NCBI RefSeq assembly: GCF_002215215.1
Contig: NZ_CP018632.1
Location: 4,150,501-4,214,500, forward strand
Origin: Granulosicoccus antarcticus IMCC3135
Lineage (GTDB): Bacteria > Pseudomonadota > Gammaproteobacteria > Granulosicoccales > Granulosicoccaceae
Length of the DNA: 64,000 bases
Direction of reading: 5' to 3'
The notes under the pieces were generated by a model. That model searched no databases and was not told the origin of the DNA. It saw only the letters and a list, made by a program, of their open reading frames with translations. Numbering within the stretch: the stretch's first letter is position 1; the number at the start of each line of letters is the position of its first letter. Below are positions 26,026 to 35,938 of the stretch, one piece after another. A program made the translations under genes and the position numbers.

Positions 26026-27290
26026 TCGCATTAACCATTTATGTTCTCATTTTTATCGTTGCCTACCTCATCGTCACCAAGGTAATCAAGAGCGCAGGAG
26101 AGCGTGGCTACGCATCCAGAAAAACAGTCACATTTGGCGATGAGAGCGCGGTTCGTCCCAACCGAATTGCCAGCGTCATATCCGTTGCATCCATCTTTCT
26201 GCTATGGGGTATGTTCACTGGCTCCAATTTGTTACCAGACTTTCTGCACGCACCCGCGCCTTTCGAAGGCAAGCTGTCATTCACTTATACGGCAGAGGAC
26301 AGCTCTCAGGCAACTGACGACGCCACAGTGAATGTCGTGGTATATCCACGAGACACAAAGCCTGAAAAACTCGTCACCGAGCCAGGCGATGGTTTCGCCA
26401 AGAACGATGTGTCCTCCGTTGCACAATGGCGCACAAAGCTTGTCAACGTTGTGAAGAATGATGTAACCGAAGATGGCGGCAAAGCGAAAGTGATCGCCAT
26501 CAATGGGCAGAGCATCAAACCCGGTCAGAGCGTAAAAATCGACGGCGGTGCCGTCACACTTTCGGACAAAGGCACGCCCATCGTCGAGCCTGCAGCAGGC
26601 TGGCAGATGGAATCGCTCTACCTGCCGGCACCCGAGGTCGTCTGGTCACGAACGTTAAGGATACTTGACGAAGGGTTTCGTAACTTCACGCTGGCTGAGC
26701 ACCTGGGGTACTCACTGTTCCGTGTCATTGTCGGCTTCTTGCTTGGAGCCCTTGTTGGCATTCCACTCGGGTACGCCATGGGCTTGAGCAACTGGTTCCG
26801 TGGCTGGTTTGATCCGATTGTCGAGTTCATGCGCCCGGTCCCGCCATTGGCCTTGATCCCGTTGGTCATTATCTGGGTTGGCATTGGCGAGGCAGGAAAG
26901 ATAATCCTGCTATTCCTGGCATCGCTCTGGATCATGGCCATTGCTGCACGCGCAGGCGTATCGGGTGTCAAGATATCCAAAGTGCATGCAGCTTATTCGC
27001 TTGGCGCCGGGCAGTGGCAGATCATGCGCTACGTCATTATCCCCAATTCTCTACCGGAGATATTCACGGGCGCACGTGTGGCTATGGGAGTCTGCTGGGG
27101 CACCGTCGTTGCCGCCGAACTGGTCGCAGCAGAACAGGGAGCGGGCATGATGATCATGACAGCCTCCAAGTTCCAGAACACCGATATCGTGCTGATGGGG
27201 ATTATCCTGATCGGTATTATCGGGTTCGGAATCGATCTGCTCATGCGATGGGCAGAACGCCTTCTGGTACCGTGGAAAGGCAAAGGCTGA
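26022..27290 (+). CDS. NitT/TauT-type ABC permease with an inserted periplasmic beta domain
   Basis: Protein of 422 residues, where TauC/SsuC permeases have about 250-280. Residues from about 198 on are a normal permease, with the EAA coupling loop ARAGVSGVKISKVHAAYSLGAGQ. The extra length is an N-terminal helix (about 4-20), a second helix (50-66) and then an insertion of about 120 residues (77-197) that splits the periplasmic loop. The insert begins GKLSFTYTAEDSSQATDD and continues ATVNVVVYPRD, close to the repeat pattern of bacterial cadherin/Ig-like domains. It may help dock the binding protein or sense the cell wall; this is inference. Confidence 0.88.
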   Translation: MIALTIYVLIFIVAYLIVTKVIKSAGERGYASRKTVTFGDESAVRPNRIASVISVASIFLLWGMFTGSNLLPDFLHAPAPFEGKLSFTYTAEDSSQATDDATVNVVVYPRDTKPEKLVTEPGDGFAKNDVSSVAQWRTKLVNVVKNDVTEDGGKAKVIAINGQSIKPGQSVKIDGGAVTLSDKGTPIVEPAAGWQMESLYLPAPEVVWSRTLRILDEGFRNFTLAEHLGYSLFRVIVGFLLGALVGIPLGYAMGLSNWFRGWFDPIVEFMRPVPPLALIPLVIIWVGIGEAGKIILLFLASLWIMAIAARAGVSGVKISKVHAAYSLGAGQWQIMRYVIIPNSLPEIFTGARVAMGVCWGTVVAAELVAAEQGAGMMIMTASKFQNTDIVLMGIILIGIIGFGIDLLMRWAERLLVPWKGKG

Positions 27291-27359
27291 TTTTTTTCAG
27301 ACCATTGAACCTGAGGGCTGAGAGCAGAATAAAATCACATTTCTGCCCCCGCCCCTAAG

Positions 27360-27401
27360 GTCGAACAGGTAGCGACAATCTCTGCTCGCCGCCTGTTCGA
27401 C
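27360..27401. other. Hairpin between converging genes
   Basis: GTCGAACAGG (27360-27369) pairs exactly with CCTGTTCGAC (27392-27401), loop 22 bases. It lies between the ends of the permease and the FAD/NAD(P)-binding protein genes and probably helps stop transcription, but neither strand has a T-run. Confidence 0.45.
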
Positions 27402-27446
27402 ACTCACAGGGCTCGAGCGAGCATGGCAGTTGACTTCTGCCTCTCT

Positions 27447-29042
27447 TTAAATGCTGCTGATTTCAAAGCCTTCCAGAATATCGCTAACCACCTGCTTCGA
27501 CAAGTCAGAACAGTTCGGTAGCCCTTGCGAGAAGGGATACCGTTCAAGAACCTGTGGTAGCGCCAGACAATAAATGCGAGCGCTTGTCTCCACAGACAAA
27601 TCAAGTCTGAATGGCTTGAGCAATGGCGACTCACCATCAAGCAGATTTTGAGTTAATGAAGGAAAGAGCAGTTCTTGTGGTGAAGCCGAGGATTGACCAC
27701 GCGCATCGAACATCGCATCAAACTCCATTTTCTGATCGCTGAACTCGACCAGAACTTCACCACTTGGCACGGATGTGAAAGAGGAATCCTCACCCGAGGC
27801 AACGATTGTGAGTACCCCGGCTTGATGCATGGCCAGCACTCGGGCAACAGACAGGTGCGGCAACGCTGCGTAGCAATCCGCGAACACAGGCAATAAATGC
27901 TGTTTGAAGCATTGCCAGTCGGCAGCATCAAGCCACGCCAGTACAAGTTCGAAATGCTCGTGGCCTCGCAGCAACACATAGCGGTGTGCAATTGTCTCTT
28001 TGCAACGCATGGAGGCTCGCACCTCTTGCAGGTTCTGCCTGACAGCATCAAGCCCACCGCGCTCTTTTCTTCCCCTGAAATACGCCGATGAAAATCCTTC
28101 TATCGTACGAGCATCTGGGCCCAGTTGTTTCAGGTAGCCTGGATCAGCGGCATCCAGCTCATCCAATAACAACTTGAATACCCGCCACAGCAATCCGTTA
28201 GAGCCGTATTCGAGTTCGTTGCAAACCGCCTCCTGCGTTATACGGGTCAATGGTTCGTAGGGAAAGGGATAGAAAAAATCAGCTTCCGGCATGATGCCAT
28301 TGCGAGAAACCATGGTCACTCGCAGATCGCAGGCTTGCTCACCAGCCACCCATAGCACATGCTCACCCTGCTCTATGAACTCACCGTGCGCATGCCCCAG
28401 TGCGATGACAATATCAACGGCGGACAGTGATGAGCCAAGAATACCGATACGACCAGGTTCGTGCTGGGTGATCTGGGTATAGGGCCAGGGCGAGAGTAAC
28501 TGAGCCTGATCAATCGAGGGCTTCTTGGGCCAGAGATGCCCTGTGGCAATCACGATGGTATCCAGACTGATCTCCCGCTCTTTACCTACTTCAGTGTTGA
28601 ATATCACTGTTACAGATTCGCGCTCGACAACCAGATCTATCACCTTGGTTGAGCTATGCACCTTGATCTGATGACCGGCACACTCAGCAAGCTCACACAG
28701 CTGCATGAATTCGGCCTGAAGGAATTCTCCAATCAGAAGACGCGGATAAAACGCACGAGCAGAGATATCATCAGAACTTATCTCCCACTCGCTGAGTTCA
28801 CGAGCGGGCTGCGTCTCAAGCCAATGCACCAGTGATCTGGTCAGTGACGGGATCTCTCGACTGAAGGCATTACACAGCATATAGTCGGCATTCATGCCGT
28901 TGCGATAGGGCATACCTGTACCTGCAACCGCCTCTGATTCGAAGAGTTCTATAGTCAGCGCGACCCGACTCTCCAGGAGCCTCTTCAGAGTGTACAAACC
29001 CATCGCACCACAGCCGACGATGCCAACGCGTTTTCGCAACAT
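27447..29042 (-). CDS. FAD/NAD(P)-binding protein (NAD_binding_9 type)
   Basis: Protein of 531 residues with an N-terminal dinucleotide fold (RVGIVGCGAMGLYTLKRLLES) followed by FESEAVAGTGMPYRNG and IVIATGHLWPKKPS, typical of the FAD/NAD(P)-binding family whose members resemble lysine/ornithine N-hydroxylases and HcaD-like proteins. It contains LSPWPY and a second glycine-rich GILGSSLSAVDIVIALG. The reaction is not known. ATG 29042 is taken as the start; a GTG five codons earlier is possible. It is transcribed alone, convergent with the importer. Confidence 0.82.
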   Translation of the reverse strand: MLRKRVGIVGCGAMGLYTLKRLLESRVALTIELFESEAVAGTGMPYRNGMNADYMLCNAFSREIPSLTRSLVHWLETQPARELSEWEISSDDISARAFYPRLLIGEFLQAEFMQLCELAECAGHQIKVHSSTKVIDLVVERESVTVIFNTEVGKEREISLDTIVIATGHLWPKKPSIDQAQLLSPWPYTQITQHEPGRIGILGSSLSAVDIVIALGHAHGEFIEQGEHVLWVAGEQACDLRVTMVSRNGIMPEADFFYPFPYEPLTRITQEAVCNELEYGSNGLLWRVFKLLLDELDAADPGYLKQLGPDARTIEGFSSAYFRGRKERGGLDAVRQNLQEVRASMRCKETIAHRYVLLRGHEHFELVLAWLDAADWQCFKQHLLPVFADCYAALPHLSVARVLAMHQAGVLTIVASGEDSSFTSVPSGEVLVEFSDQKMEFDAMFDARGQSSASPQELLFPSLTQNLLDGESPLLKPFRLDLSVETSARIYCLALPQVLERYPFSQGLPNCSDLSKQVVSDILEGFEISSI

Positions 29043-29194
29043 GATTTCACGACTCACAATACCAGACAGATTTACACTAAACCGGCATTAACCAGTGGCT
29101 GAAATACTACGCTTTTGCCACATTCGAAATGGACGAATTGAAGGTTGTACCCATGAGAATTACCCCGAGTGATTCCCCGCGCAGAGGGGTATTT

Positions 29195-31426
29195 TCAATT
29201 AACGTGAGCCGGCAGATTTTCAGCCAGAACACGTTCAAGGTCAGCCAACCTGAATGGCTTTTGCAAGAAGATGATGCCATCGTCCAGACGACCGTTGTGA
29301 ACCACTGAGTTTTCAGTGAATCCAGACATATAGATAGCTGTGGCTTCGGGATAAAAACCGCGCAGCTCTTTCACCAACACCCTGCCATTCTTGGTTCCGG
29401 GAATGATGATGTCCGACAGAATGACATCAATGCTGTCGACTTCACTAGCCAGCTTTAACACCGAGTCTTCATCGTAAGCGCTGTGTACGACACAACCCAG
29501 ACTCATCATCTGCTCCGAGAACATCTCGCGTAGCTCTTCGTTGTCTTCGATGAGAAATACCTTCAGTCCATGCAATTTGTAGCTATTCTCTGGCACAGCC
29601 ACAGGTGGGACAACGTCGATCTCAGACTGTTCCCGGGGCAAGTAGAGCTTGATGGTGGTACCAATGCCGAGTTCGGAGTAGATTTTCAGATGCCCTTCAG
29701 ACTGCTTGGCGAATCCGAATGCCATCGATAGACCCAAACCCGTTCCCTTACCCACTTTTTTGGTCGTGAAAAACGGTTCTATCGCCTGCTTGGCAACCTC
29801 TTCCGACATGCCTGTACCGGTGTCCGTGAGGGCTATACAGACATAATTTCCAGCCTGCACTTCTGTATGCGCTTTGGCATATTCATGATCCAGCCGCGCG
29901 TTGCTCACCTCCAGCGTCAGATACCCTCCTTCGCTCATCGCATCTCTGGCATTGACAACCAGATTCAATACCACAGCTTCCAGCTGCACGGGGTCGACCT
30001 TTGTTCTCCACAGGCCTCCATCAGCAATGATCTCCAGACGGATACTATCTCCTACAGAGGTCTGCAACAGCATCGCAGAGTCTCGGATCCTTTTCGCCAC
30101 ATCCAGCACCTTGGGCGACAGAGGCTGCTTTCTGGCAAATGAAAGTAGTTGCTGAGTCAACCTCGCCCCTTGGTTAACGGCTTTCAGCGTAGCTTTAGCA
30201 TAACGCTGCAATGAAATATCCTTGCTTCTTTCATTCAGGATTTCAACATTACCCAATATGATAGCCAGAATATTGTTGAAGTCGTGGGCCACGCCTCCAG
30301 TCAGCTTACCGACCGCTTCATTCTTCTGGGTTTGAACCAGTATTTCCTGTTTCAGAATTTCGTCAGTAACATCCTGCGCAACTGCATCGATACCAAGTTT
30401 GATTCCCTGGCTACTGAATTTTGCTAAAAAGCTTTGGCGGATATGTCTAAATTGACCATCGGGAAAATTGATCCGATAGGTTTGCGTGTCTCGGTGCTGT
30501 GTCAGGATTCGTTCTCTGGATTCCAGAGAACGAATAGTGTCCTCTGCATTCATCATCGTTTGTTCGATGTCCTCGCCAACCTGCAAGCTACGCATGGTCT
30601 CTATGGACTTACCATGAAAATCAGCATAGTTCTGATCACAATCGATTATATGATCCATGTTCGCGTCAAACGTACAGTATCCAAGACCGGCTAGTTTGGC
30701 AGCCTCCGCCAAGCGGCTTACGCCTTTATGCAACTCCTCCCTGCCACTCAGAATCTGATCACGCATTTGATGAATGGCACCCACCAGCTCATCAAGTTCA
30801 TCCGCGTCTTCAGCAACTGATTCTCGCTTCAAATGCAAACGCAGGTCGCGCAGATCTTCCAAAGGCTTTCGCAATTGCTTCACCAACTCGAACATCGGTG
30901 TCAGCACTTTCAAATTGAACTGACGCATGACCAGAAAACTGACAATAAAAGCGACAGCCAGGTAGATGAGCACCAAAGTGACTACTTGCTGGCGAACAGA
31001 AGCCCATACTCCTTCCTCCGAAGCATGGATACTCAAGGAACCGATCGATTCGACATCCCCTTTGTGATTCACATACCCCAATGGAACCACAATTCGTGGA
31101 ACTGACAAATCGGGTTGCGTTTCACCCGCTTCAATACGCCTGCCTGTACTGTCTTTCACCACCGCATATTTGATGCTGTCAAGAGCAATAAAACCTTGCA
31201 ACTGATATTCAATATTCTCGATATCCAACTGCCACAGCAGTTCTTCAATGTACGGCTTGTAGACCTGACCTACCCGTTCAATTTTTTCATCCAGCTGATG
31301 TAATGAATACTGGTAGGTGCCCATTACAGCTAAGAAGCATGCCAACAGCAACGTGATAAACAACGGTAAAACCATCGACCATAGGGCCTTCAAACCGATT
31401 TTTGACACAGATGACCTGGTATTCAA
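29195..31426 (-). CDS. Hybrid sensor histidine kinase (HAMP-PAS-HisKA-HATPase-REC)
   Basis: Protein of 743 residues. Two membrane helices (about 14-37 and 148-168) flank a periplasmic sensor of about 110 residues. A HAMP-like coil, a PAS domain (about 240-355), a kinase with phosphorylated His381 in GGVAHDFNN, an ATPase domain with [12 protein letters not shown] and GTGLGLSMA, and a C-terminal receiver with LSDIIIPG and QKPF follow. No DNA-binding output is attached. The apparent first codon is TTG 31426; GTG 31408, with CCAGG 6 bases before it, is a good alternative. The gene starts 1 base after the periplasmic binding protein gene, so that protein may deliver the signal. Confidence 0.9.
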   Translation of the reverse strand: MNTRSSVSKIGLKALWSMVLPLFITLLLACFLAVMGTYQYSLHQLDEKIERVGQVYKPYIEELLWQLDIENIEYQLQGFIALDSIKYAVVKDSTGRRIEAGETQPDLSVPRIVVPLGYVNHKGDVESIGSLSIHASEEGVWASVRQQVVTLVLIYLAVAFIVSFLVMRQFNLKVLTPMFELVKQLRKPLEDLRDLRLHLKRESVAEDADELDELVGAIHQMRDQILSGREELHKGVSRLAEAAKLAGLGYCTFDANMDHIIDCDQNYADFHGKSIETMRSLQVGEDIEQTMMNAEDTIRSLESRERILTQHRDTQTYRINFPDGQFRHIRQSFLAKFSSQGIKLGIDAVAQDVTDEILKQEILVQTQKNEAVGKLTGGVAHDFNNILAIILGNVEILNERSKDISLQRYAKATLKAVNQGARLTQQLLSFARKQPLSPKVLDVAKRIRDSAMLLQTSVGDSIRLEIIADGGLWRTKVDPVQLEAVVLNLVVNARDAMSEGGYLTLEVSNARLDHEYAKAHTEVQAGNYVCIALTDTGTGMSEEVAKQAIEPFFTTKKVGKGTGLGLSMAFGFAKQSEGHLKIYSELGIGTTIKLYLPREQSEIDVVPPVAVPENSYKLHGLKVFLIEDNEELREMFSEQMMSLGCVVHSAYDEDSVLKLASEVDSIDVILSDIIIPGTKNGRVLVKELRGFYPEATAIYMSGFTENSVVHNGRLDDGIIFLQKPFRLADLERVLAENLPAHVN

Positions 31427-31427
31427 C

Positions 31428-32207
31428 CTATTGATTCTCGGCGATGTAATCAGCCATGATCATCTGGTAGCTTCCATCAGATTTCATTTCTCTCAGGGTT
31501 CTTTCCAGCTCTGGAATCTTCTTGTAGTGTTTTGAGTTCACATACAGATAGAATTCTTTAGTCACGCTGTATTTCGTTGTAATCAGTTGCTCCAACCCTT
31601 TGTCACGAGCCATCATCAGCGTGGGCGAAACCATCAGAAATGCGATGTCAATACGTTTTGACAACAGCATTTCCAGCAGACTGTCGATCTTTCGCACGGG
31701 AACAGCATTGGCATGCTTCCCGAACAACTTTTCAGCCAGCTTCCAACCGCGCACGTATCCAACACTATATTGATCAAAATCAGCAACTGAAATGACACTG
31801 ACGTCTGGATCGAGAGTGAAGCCGGTGAAAACCAACTGGGTAACAACCTCAGATACTTTTCTCAAATTGGGGTAATTTGAAAGCGGTATGTCTATCCGAG
31901 CTGCCTCTCCATCAATCAGCCCGGCATTGGCATTGGCCAAACCCCGTGCTGCAGGTGTCGCTATGAACTCAACGTTCAGGCCAGCTCTGGCGAACCATTC
32001 ATCATAGAGAATATCCAGGTAGCCATCGCCTGTCTTGGTGATCAACGGTGGTAATGTTTCGGTTGATAACACCCAGGACTCGACGACTGGCTCAGCGATG
32101 ACATCTGCCGAGGCCGGTAGCACGTAACATGAAAAACACAATGCCAGCATGGCCCTGCAACGGCCGGTCAGCTGAAAGCTTTTCATGAATTCTGGCTTGA
32201 CCATCAT
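31428..32207 (-). CDS. Periplasmic solute-binding protein, sensor partner
   Basis: Protein of 259 residues with a Sec signal peptide (hydrophobic MLALCFSCYVLPASA) and a type II binding fold of the amino-acid (SBP_bac_3) class: ESWVLSTETLPPLITKTGDGYLDILYDEWF, then VRGWKLAEKLFG. No ABC permease or ATPase accompanies it. Instead a hybrid histidine kinase follows within 2 bases, so it most likely captures a ligand and presents it to the kinase's periplasmic domain. ATG 32207 follows AGGA at 5 bases; upstream reading adds a Pro/Arg stretch that is not signal-like. Confidence 0.8.
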   Translation of the reverse strand: MMVKPEFMKSFQLTGRCRAMLALCFSCYVLPASADVIAEPVVESWVLSTETLPPLITKTGDGYLDILYDEWFARAGLNVEFIATPAARGLANANAGLIDGEAARIDIPLSNYPNLRKVSEVVTQLVFTGFTLDPDVSVISVADFDQYSVGYVRGWKLAEKLFGKHANAVPVRKIDSLLEMLLSKRIDIAFLMVSPTLMMARDKGLEQLITTKYSVTKEFYLYVNSKHYKKIPELERTLREMKSDGSYQMIMADYIAENQ

Positions 32208-32373
32208 CCGTTTCCTGTCAGTACTCTGAATTTCCCCTGGCGGGACACGGACCCGAACTGACAGCGGCGGCCCTTGCATACTAGAATCAGTCTAGCACTC
32301 AAAAAGAATATCACGACCTTATAGATCTCGACATGAACGTCTTGGGGTTACCTCTGCAGACAATAATTTGGAA

Positions 32374-32841
32374 CTAGCGTATCCCTGTAGCACGCTCGTT
32401 CAACGCGGTTTCCAATTCAGCAATAACCAGCAACTCTCTTTTGTGCAATGCCTCAAGGCAGGCCTTTGCCTCAGCTTCGAACGGCAGTTGCAATGCATCT
32501 GCAATCGCAGCTTCTATCTGCTTTTCGTGCCTCATACGATCATTCAGAAAAACCTCGTGCTCATCATCAGATAACGCCGCTTTGACATGAGTGAAAATCT
32601 GACGAGCCTCCTCCCTGTCAGTATCCTGAGCACGAGGTAGTGCTCCTGTTTTTCTAACCTGCTCAGTCAGAACATCCACCGCTTGATTGTGTCCTTCTCG
32701 AACCGTCTCGAACAGTTGCTTCGTATCATTTCGCTGCACGTAATTAACCGCATCTTCGAAATGATCAGCAGCTTCCTGATAGGTTACAAGTAACTCATTC
32801 AGCGCTATTTGCATTTCATCAAGCAACATATTTAATCCCAT
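32374..32841 (-). CDS. Four-helix-bundle protein, DUF2383-like
   Basis: Protein of 155 residues, predicted all alpha. The pattern (LNELLVTYQEAADHFEDAV, LFETVREGHNQAVDVLTEQVRKTGALP, VFLNDRMRHEKQIEAAIADALQLP) resembles the ferritin-like DUF2383/PA2169 family found in stress-linked loci. Metal-binding residues are not obvious. An in-frame ATG at 32829 is an alternative start. It precedes no obvious operon partner except the DUF4112 gene just upstream on the same strand. Confidence 0.65.
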   Translation of the reverse strand: MGLNMLLDEMQIALNELLVTYQEAADHFEDAVNYVQRNDTKQLFETVREGHNQAVDVLTEQVRKTGALPRAQDTDREEARQIFTHVKAALSDDEHEVFLNDRMRHEKQIEAAIADALQLPFEAEAKACLEALHKRELLVIAELETALNERATGIR

Positions 32842-32878
32842 TATTCAGGCGTCAGACTTCTTGCAATCCGACAATAAG

Positions 32879-33358
32879 CTAGAAAATTACCGCATAGAGT
32901 GAGCTGATAAACCACCACAGCAATCGCAGTATCACAGCACCCACAATCACCAGAACAGACAAGGTCAACAGTAACCACCAGCCACTGCGCTTGTGGGTAT
33001 TCGCAGCATTCATCTGGTGATTATGCAGTAGTTGCATATTCTTGTTGTTAGCCCGAAAGGCAAAGTCAAACAGGTCACCTATCAGTGGCACACTGCCCAG
33101 CAATGTTTCCAGCAAAACATTTCCGACCATGCGGGCAAGAACCAGACGCGAGGCACCAATAGTGGCCGCCTTGCCGATCAGGTAGCTGGAGATCAACAGC
33201 CCTATTGCATCACCGATACCCGGGATTAGGCCAATGATCCCATCCAGTCCTATCCTGAAGCCACCAGGCAGGCGAATAGAGCTGTCCATCAGATGAGCAA
33301 GCCGTTCCAGACGCAATTGCACCTGCTTTTGATCTTGTGGTGTCTTGTCGTTGATCAA
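32879..33358 (-). CDS. DUF4112 membrane protein
   Basis: Protein of 159 residues matching DUF4112: LAHLMDSSIRLPGGFRIGLDGIIGLIPGIGDAIG followed by a hydrophobic stretch, then VPLIGDLFDFAFRANNKNMQLL, and a C-terminal membrane helix (about 126-150). Function unknown; such proteins sit in the inner membrane. The start is TTG 33358, with GAGG just upstream. It is co-directional with the DUF2383-like gene 37 bases away. Confidence 0.85.
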   Translation of the reverse strand: MINDKTPQDQKQVQLRLERLAHLMDSSIRLPGGFRIGLDGIIGLIPGIGDAIGLLISSYLIGKAATIGASRLVLARMVGNVLLETLLGSVPLIGDLFDFAFRANNKNMQLLHNHQMNAANTHKRSGWWLLLTLSVLVIVGAVILRLLWWFISSLYAVIF

Positions 33359-33629
33359 GAGGCCTCGAAGCGTTGATGGTGGTTAACGGGGGTCTGATCC
33401 GGCGGATGCTGAATCGATGCACAGAAAATACTATCCAGACAACCCCCTCGATAGTCGATTGTAAAAACTGCAATTACCCATGCCTATTTGACTAGAATTG
33501 CAGACCTCATGGCTTGGCTTATCACTGATAACGTAACGTTGAGACTCTGCCACAGGATCTGGCGCGCGGCGAACCGGCTCGCTCGTATGCTGATCCTCTC
33601 CATTTCCCCAAGATCGAGCTGAATCCCCG

Positions 33630-35582
33630 ATGCGCTGGATACCCCGACTACTCCTTGTTCTGATTGCCATTCCACTATTGTTACTGCTTGTGCTGGAATT
33701 ACTGCCCGGCAAATGGCTAGCCAGACAGATAGCCGCTATTGCCACCACCACAACTGGCCTCAATGTCGACATTGAGGATGCTTCTTTGTCACTATTCTCG
33801 CTAACCCCGGCCGCCTCCTTATCGGGTGTTCGAATCACGGACGAGAACAAATCACCGGTCGCAGCCGTCGGTAATGCGACAGCGATTACAAACCTGCGCG
33901 GGCTTTTCAGCGAAGCGCCTGTGCTCGACCAAACCAGCGTGGCCGACGTATCGGTTGATTTGAGAGTGGATGCCCAGGGCAAGGCTAACTGGCTGGACTG
34001 GCAGCCAAAATCAACCGCTACGGCAACAGATGAGAGTAACAACAGTGAGCCGCTTGCCATACCAGCCATTCGCCTGATTCAGCTCAACAACATACAGATA
34101 GCCTATAAGGATGCCAAGTCAGATCGTGATCTTGAAGTCATCATCAATGTCGAGGGTTCGACCAGCAATGCCGAACAGCCTCTGAGGGCGGATATTTCAG
34201 GAACACTGAATGATATTCCCTTGTCTGTCGACGCCACGGCTCAGTCATTGCTGGCTGTAATCTCACAACAGGACGACATGTCGATCGATGTGGCAGCCAC
34301 GCTGGGTGACACAGAGGCGCAGTTGAGTGGTGTTATCGGAGATGTCTCAACGTTCAAGAAGCTGGATTTTGAATTCTCACTGCAAGGTCAGGACCTGCAA
34401 GATCTGGGCGCTGTCGCAGCAACAACACTGCCCGTCCTGCCGCCTTTCTCACTGCAAGGCTCCATGCAACGTGACAATGATGAATTCATCCTGCGCAGGT
34501 TCGATGCCGTGATCGGTGACAGTGATCTTGAAGGCGATGTCCGGCTAAACCCGTTCACCCAACCACTCACCGTCTATGCCAACGTCATATCAACGGTACT
34601 TGACCTGGATGACCTGGCCGGTCTGCTTGGAGCAACACCGGATCCGGATGAGACGGCAACCGCGGAGCAGATACAAGCTGCAAAGCAGGAACGCTCTGAC
34701 GGGCGATTGCTGCCTGATAACCCTATCCCACTGACGGACCTGGCGACGATCATCAATGGCGAGATCGCTTTTCGAGCAACAGAGGTTCGCACAGAGTTAT
34801 TTCCGGTTGATTCGATAGATACTCGACTGGAGTTTCTGCCAGAGCGTTTGCGCATCGATACTCTGAAGATAGGTCTGGCCGATGGCCTGGTGGAGGGCTC
34901 AGTGAATGTCGACGTGGCAGCCAGCCCTGTTGACAGCACGGTGGAGTTGCGTATCAACCGGGTCAATTTACGCCAGGTCATGGCAAGTGCAGGTCTGGAC
35001 AACGAAGGATTCGGCCTGATAGGTGGTCGGGCCAAGTACTGGCTAAAAGGAGATACCCTTGCCGATATGGCCGCCAGCGCTGATGGCGGTACGTTTCTAC
35101 TGATGACCGAGGGCCAGATTGATGCGCTTCTGACTGAATTGGCAGGCATTGATCTGGTTGAATCGGTGACATTACTGGCCAGCGGCAAGGATGCGAATAC
35201 CGACATTCGCTGCGCCTATGCCGACCTGCACTCCAGAGAAGGCCTGCTGACGCTTCAGACTTTCGTCATCGACACCGACGACACCGTATTTCTGGCAGAT
35301 GGCACCGTTGATTTCAACAATGAAGCACTTGACTTGACGATCGAACCTCACCCAAAGGATGTCAGCCTGCTGGCATCACAGACCTCGTTAAAGGTCGGCG
35401 GTACGATGGCAGACCCTTCCATTCTCCCTGGTAAAGCACTGCCATTGCGGGCAGCAGCGGCGGCGATTCTGGCAACAGCGGCCACACCCGCAGCTGCACT
35501 GCTACCCTTCATCGAGGCAGGAACTGGACAGAGCAGCCCCTATTGCTCAGGGCTTGCAAGCTCGCTTGATGAGGCTCGTTAA
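33630..35582 (+). CDS. AsmA-family envelope protein
   Basis: Protein of 650 residues with an N-terminal membrane helix (about 5-24) and a long periplasmic part showing the AsmA pattern: GLNVDIEDASLSLFSLTPAASLSGVRI near the start, repeated beta strands, and a C-terminal VEGSVNVDVAASPVDSTVELRINRVNL followed by a domain with GGTFLLMTEGQIDALLTE. AsmA-like proteins span the periplasm and are linked to phospholipid transport to the outer membrane. The C-terminal ~40 residues are rich in alanine. It is followed 44 bases later by a BON lipoprotein. Confidence 0.87.
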   Translation: MRWIPRLLLVLIAIPLLLLLVLELLPGKWLARQIAAIATTTTGLNVDIEDASLSLFSLTPAASLSGVRITDENKSPVAAVGNATAITNLRGLFSEAPVLDQTSVADVSVDLRVDAQGKANWLDWQPKSTATATDESNNSEPLAIPAIRLIQLNNIQIAYKDAKSDRDLEVIINVEGSTSNAEQPLRADISGTLNDIPLSVDATAQSLLAVISQQDDMSIDVAATLGDTEAQLSGVIGDVSTFKKLDFEFSLQGQDLQDLGAVAATTLPVLPPFSLQGSMQRDNDEFILRRFDAVIGDSDLEGDVRLNPFTQPLTVYANVISTVLDLDDLAGLLGATPDPDETATAEQIQAAKQERSDGRLLPDNPIPLTDLATIINGEIAFRATEVRTELFPVDSIDTRLEFLPERLRIDTLKIGLADGLVEGSVNVDVAASPVDSTVELRINRVNLRQVMASAGLDNEGFGLIGGRAKYWLKGDTLADMAASADGGTFLLMTEGQIDALLTELAGIDLVESVTLLASGKDANTDIRCAYADLHSREGLLTLQTFVIDTDDTVFLADGTVDFNNEALDLTIEPHPKDVSLLASQTSLKVGGTMADPSILPGKALPLRAAAAAILATAATPAAALLPFIEAGTGQSSPYCSGLASSLDEAR

Positions 35583-35626
35583 TCCATGCAATCGATTCTT
35601 TTTCCAGCCGCTATCCGAAATCCAAA

Positions 35627-35938
35627 ATGAAGATCTCTCCTTTACTGCGTACCTTGATCCTGCTTCCACTTCTGGTATGGAATGTCGCCTGTACCAGCCT
35701 GAACCGAGAAATCGAGCAGGTCGATGAGCAGACCGCCGAACTGACCACCGAAGTCAAATCAGCACTTATTGCCAATGAGAGCGTGGATGCAGCCGCGATT
35801 CTGGTTACCAGGGATCATGAGGGGTCCCTTGTACTATCCGGGTTCGTGGCAAGCGAGGCAGAACGACAGGCAGCAATGGCAGCAAGTCGCACGGCAGCCC
35901 CCGGATCCAAACTGGTTGACGAGTTGGAACTGCGCTGA
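35627..35938 (+). CDS. Small lipoprotein with BON domain
   Basis: Protein of 103 residues: lipoprotein signal (lipobox WNVAC, Cys about 22), a coiled stretch (NREIEQVDEQTAELTTEVKSAL), then a BON-type domain (VLVTRDHEG... reads ILVTRDHEGSLVLSGFVASEAERQAAMAAS). BON domains occur in envelope maintenance proteins such as OsmY and DolP and bind phospholipid. Its place after the AsmA gene supports an envelope role. Confidence 0.8.
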   Translation: MKISPLLRTLILLPLLVWNVACTSLNREIEQVDEQTAELTTEVKSALIANESVDAAAILVTRDHEGSLVLSGFVASEAERQAAMAASRTAAPGSKLVDELELR

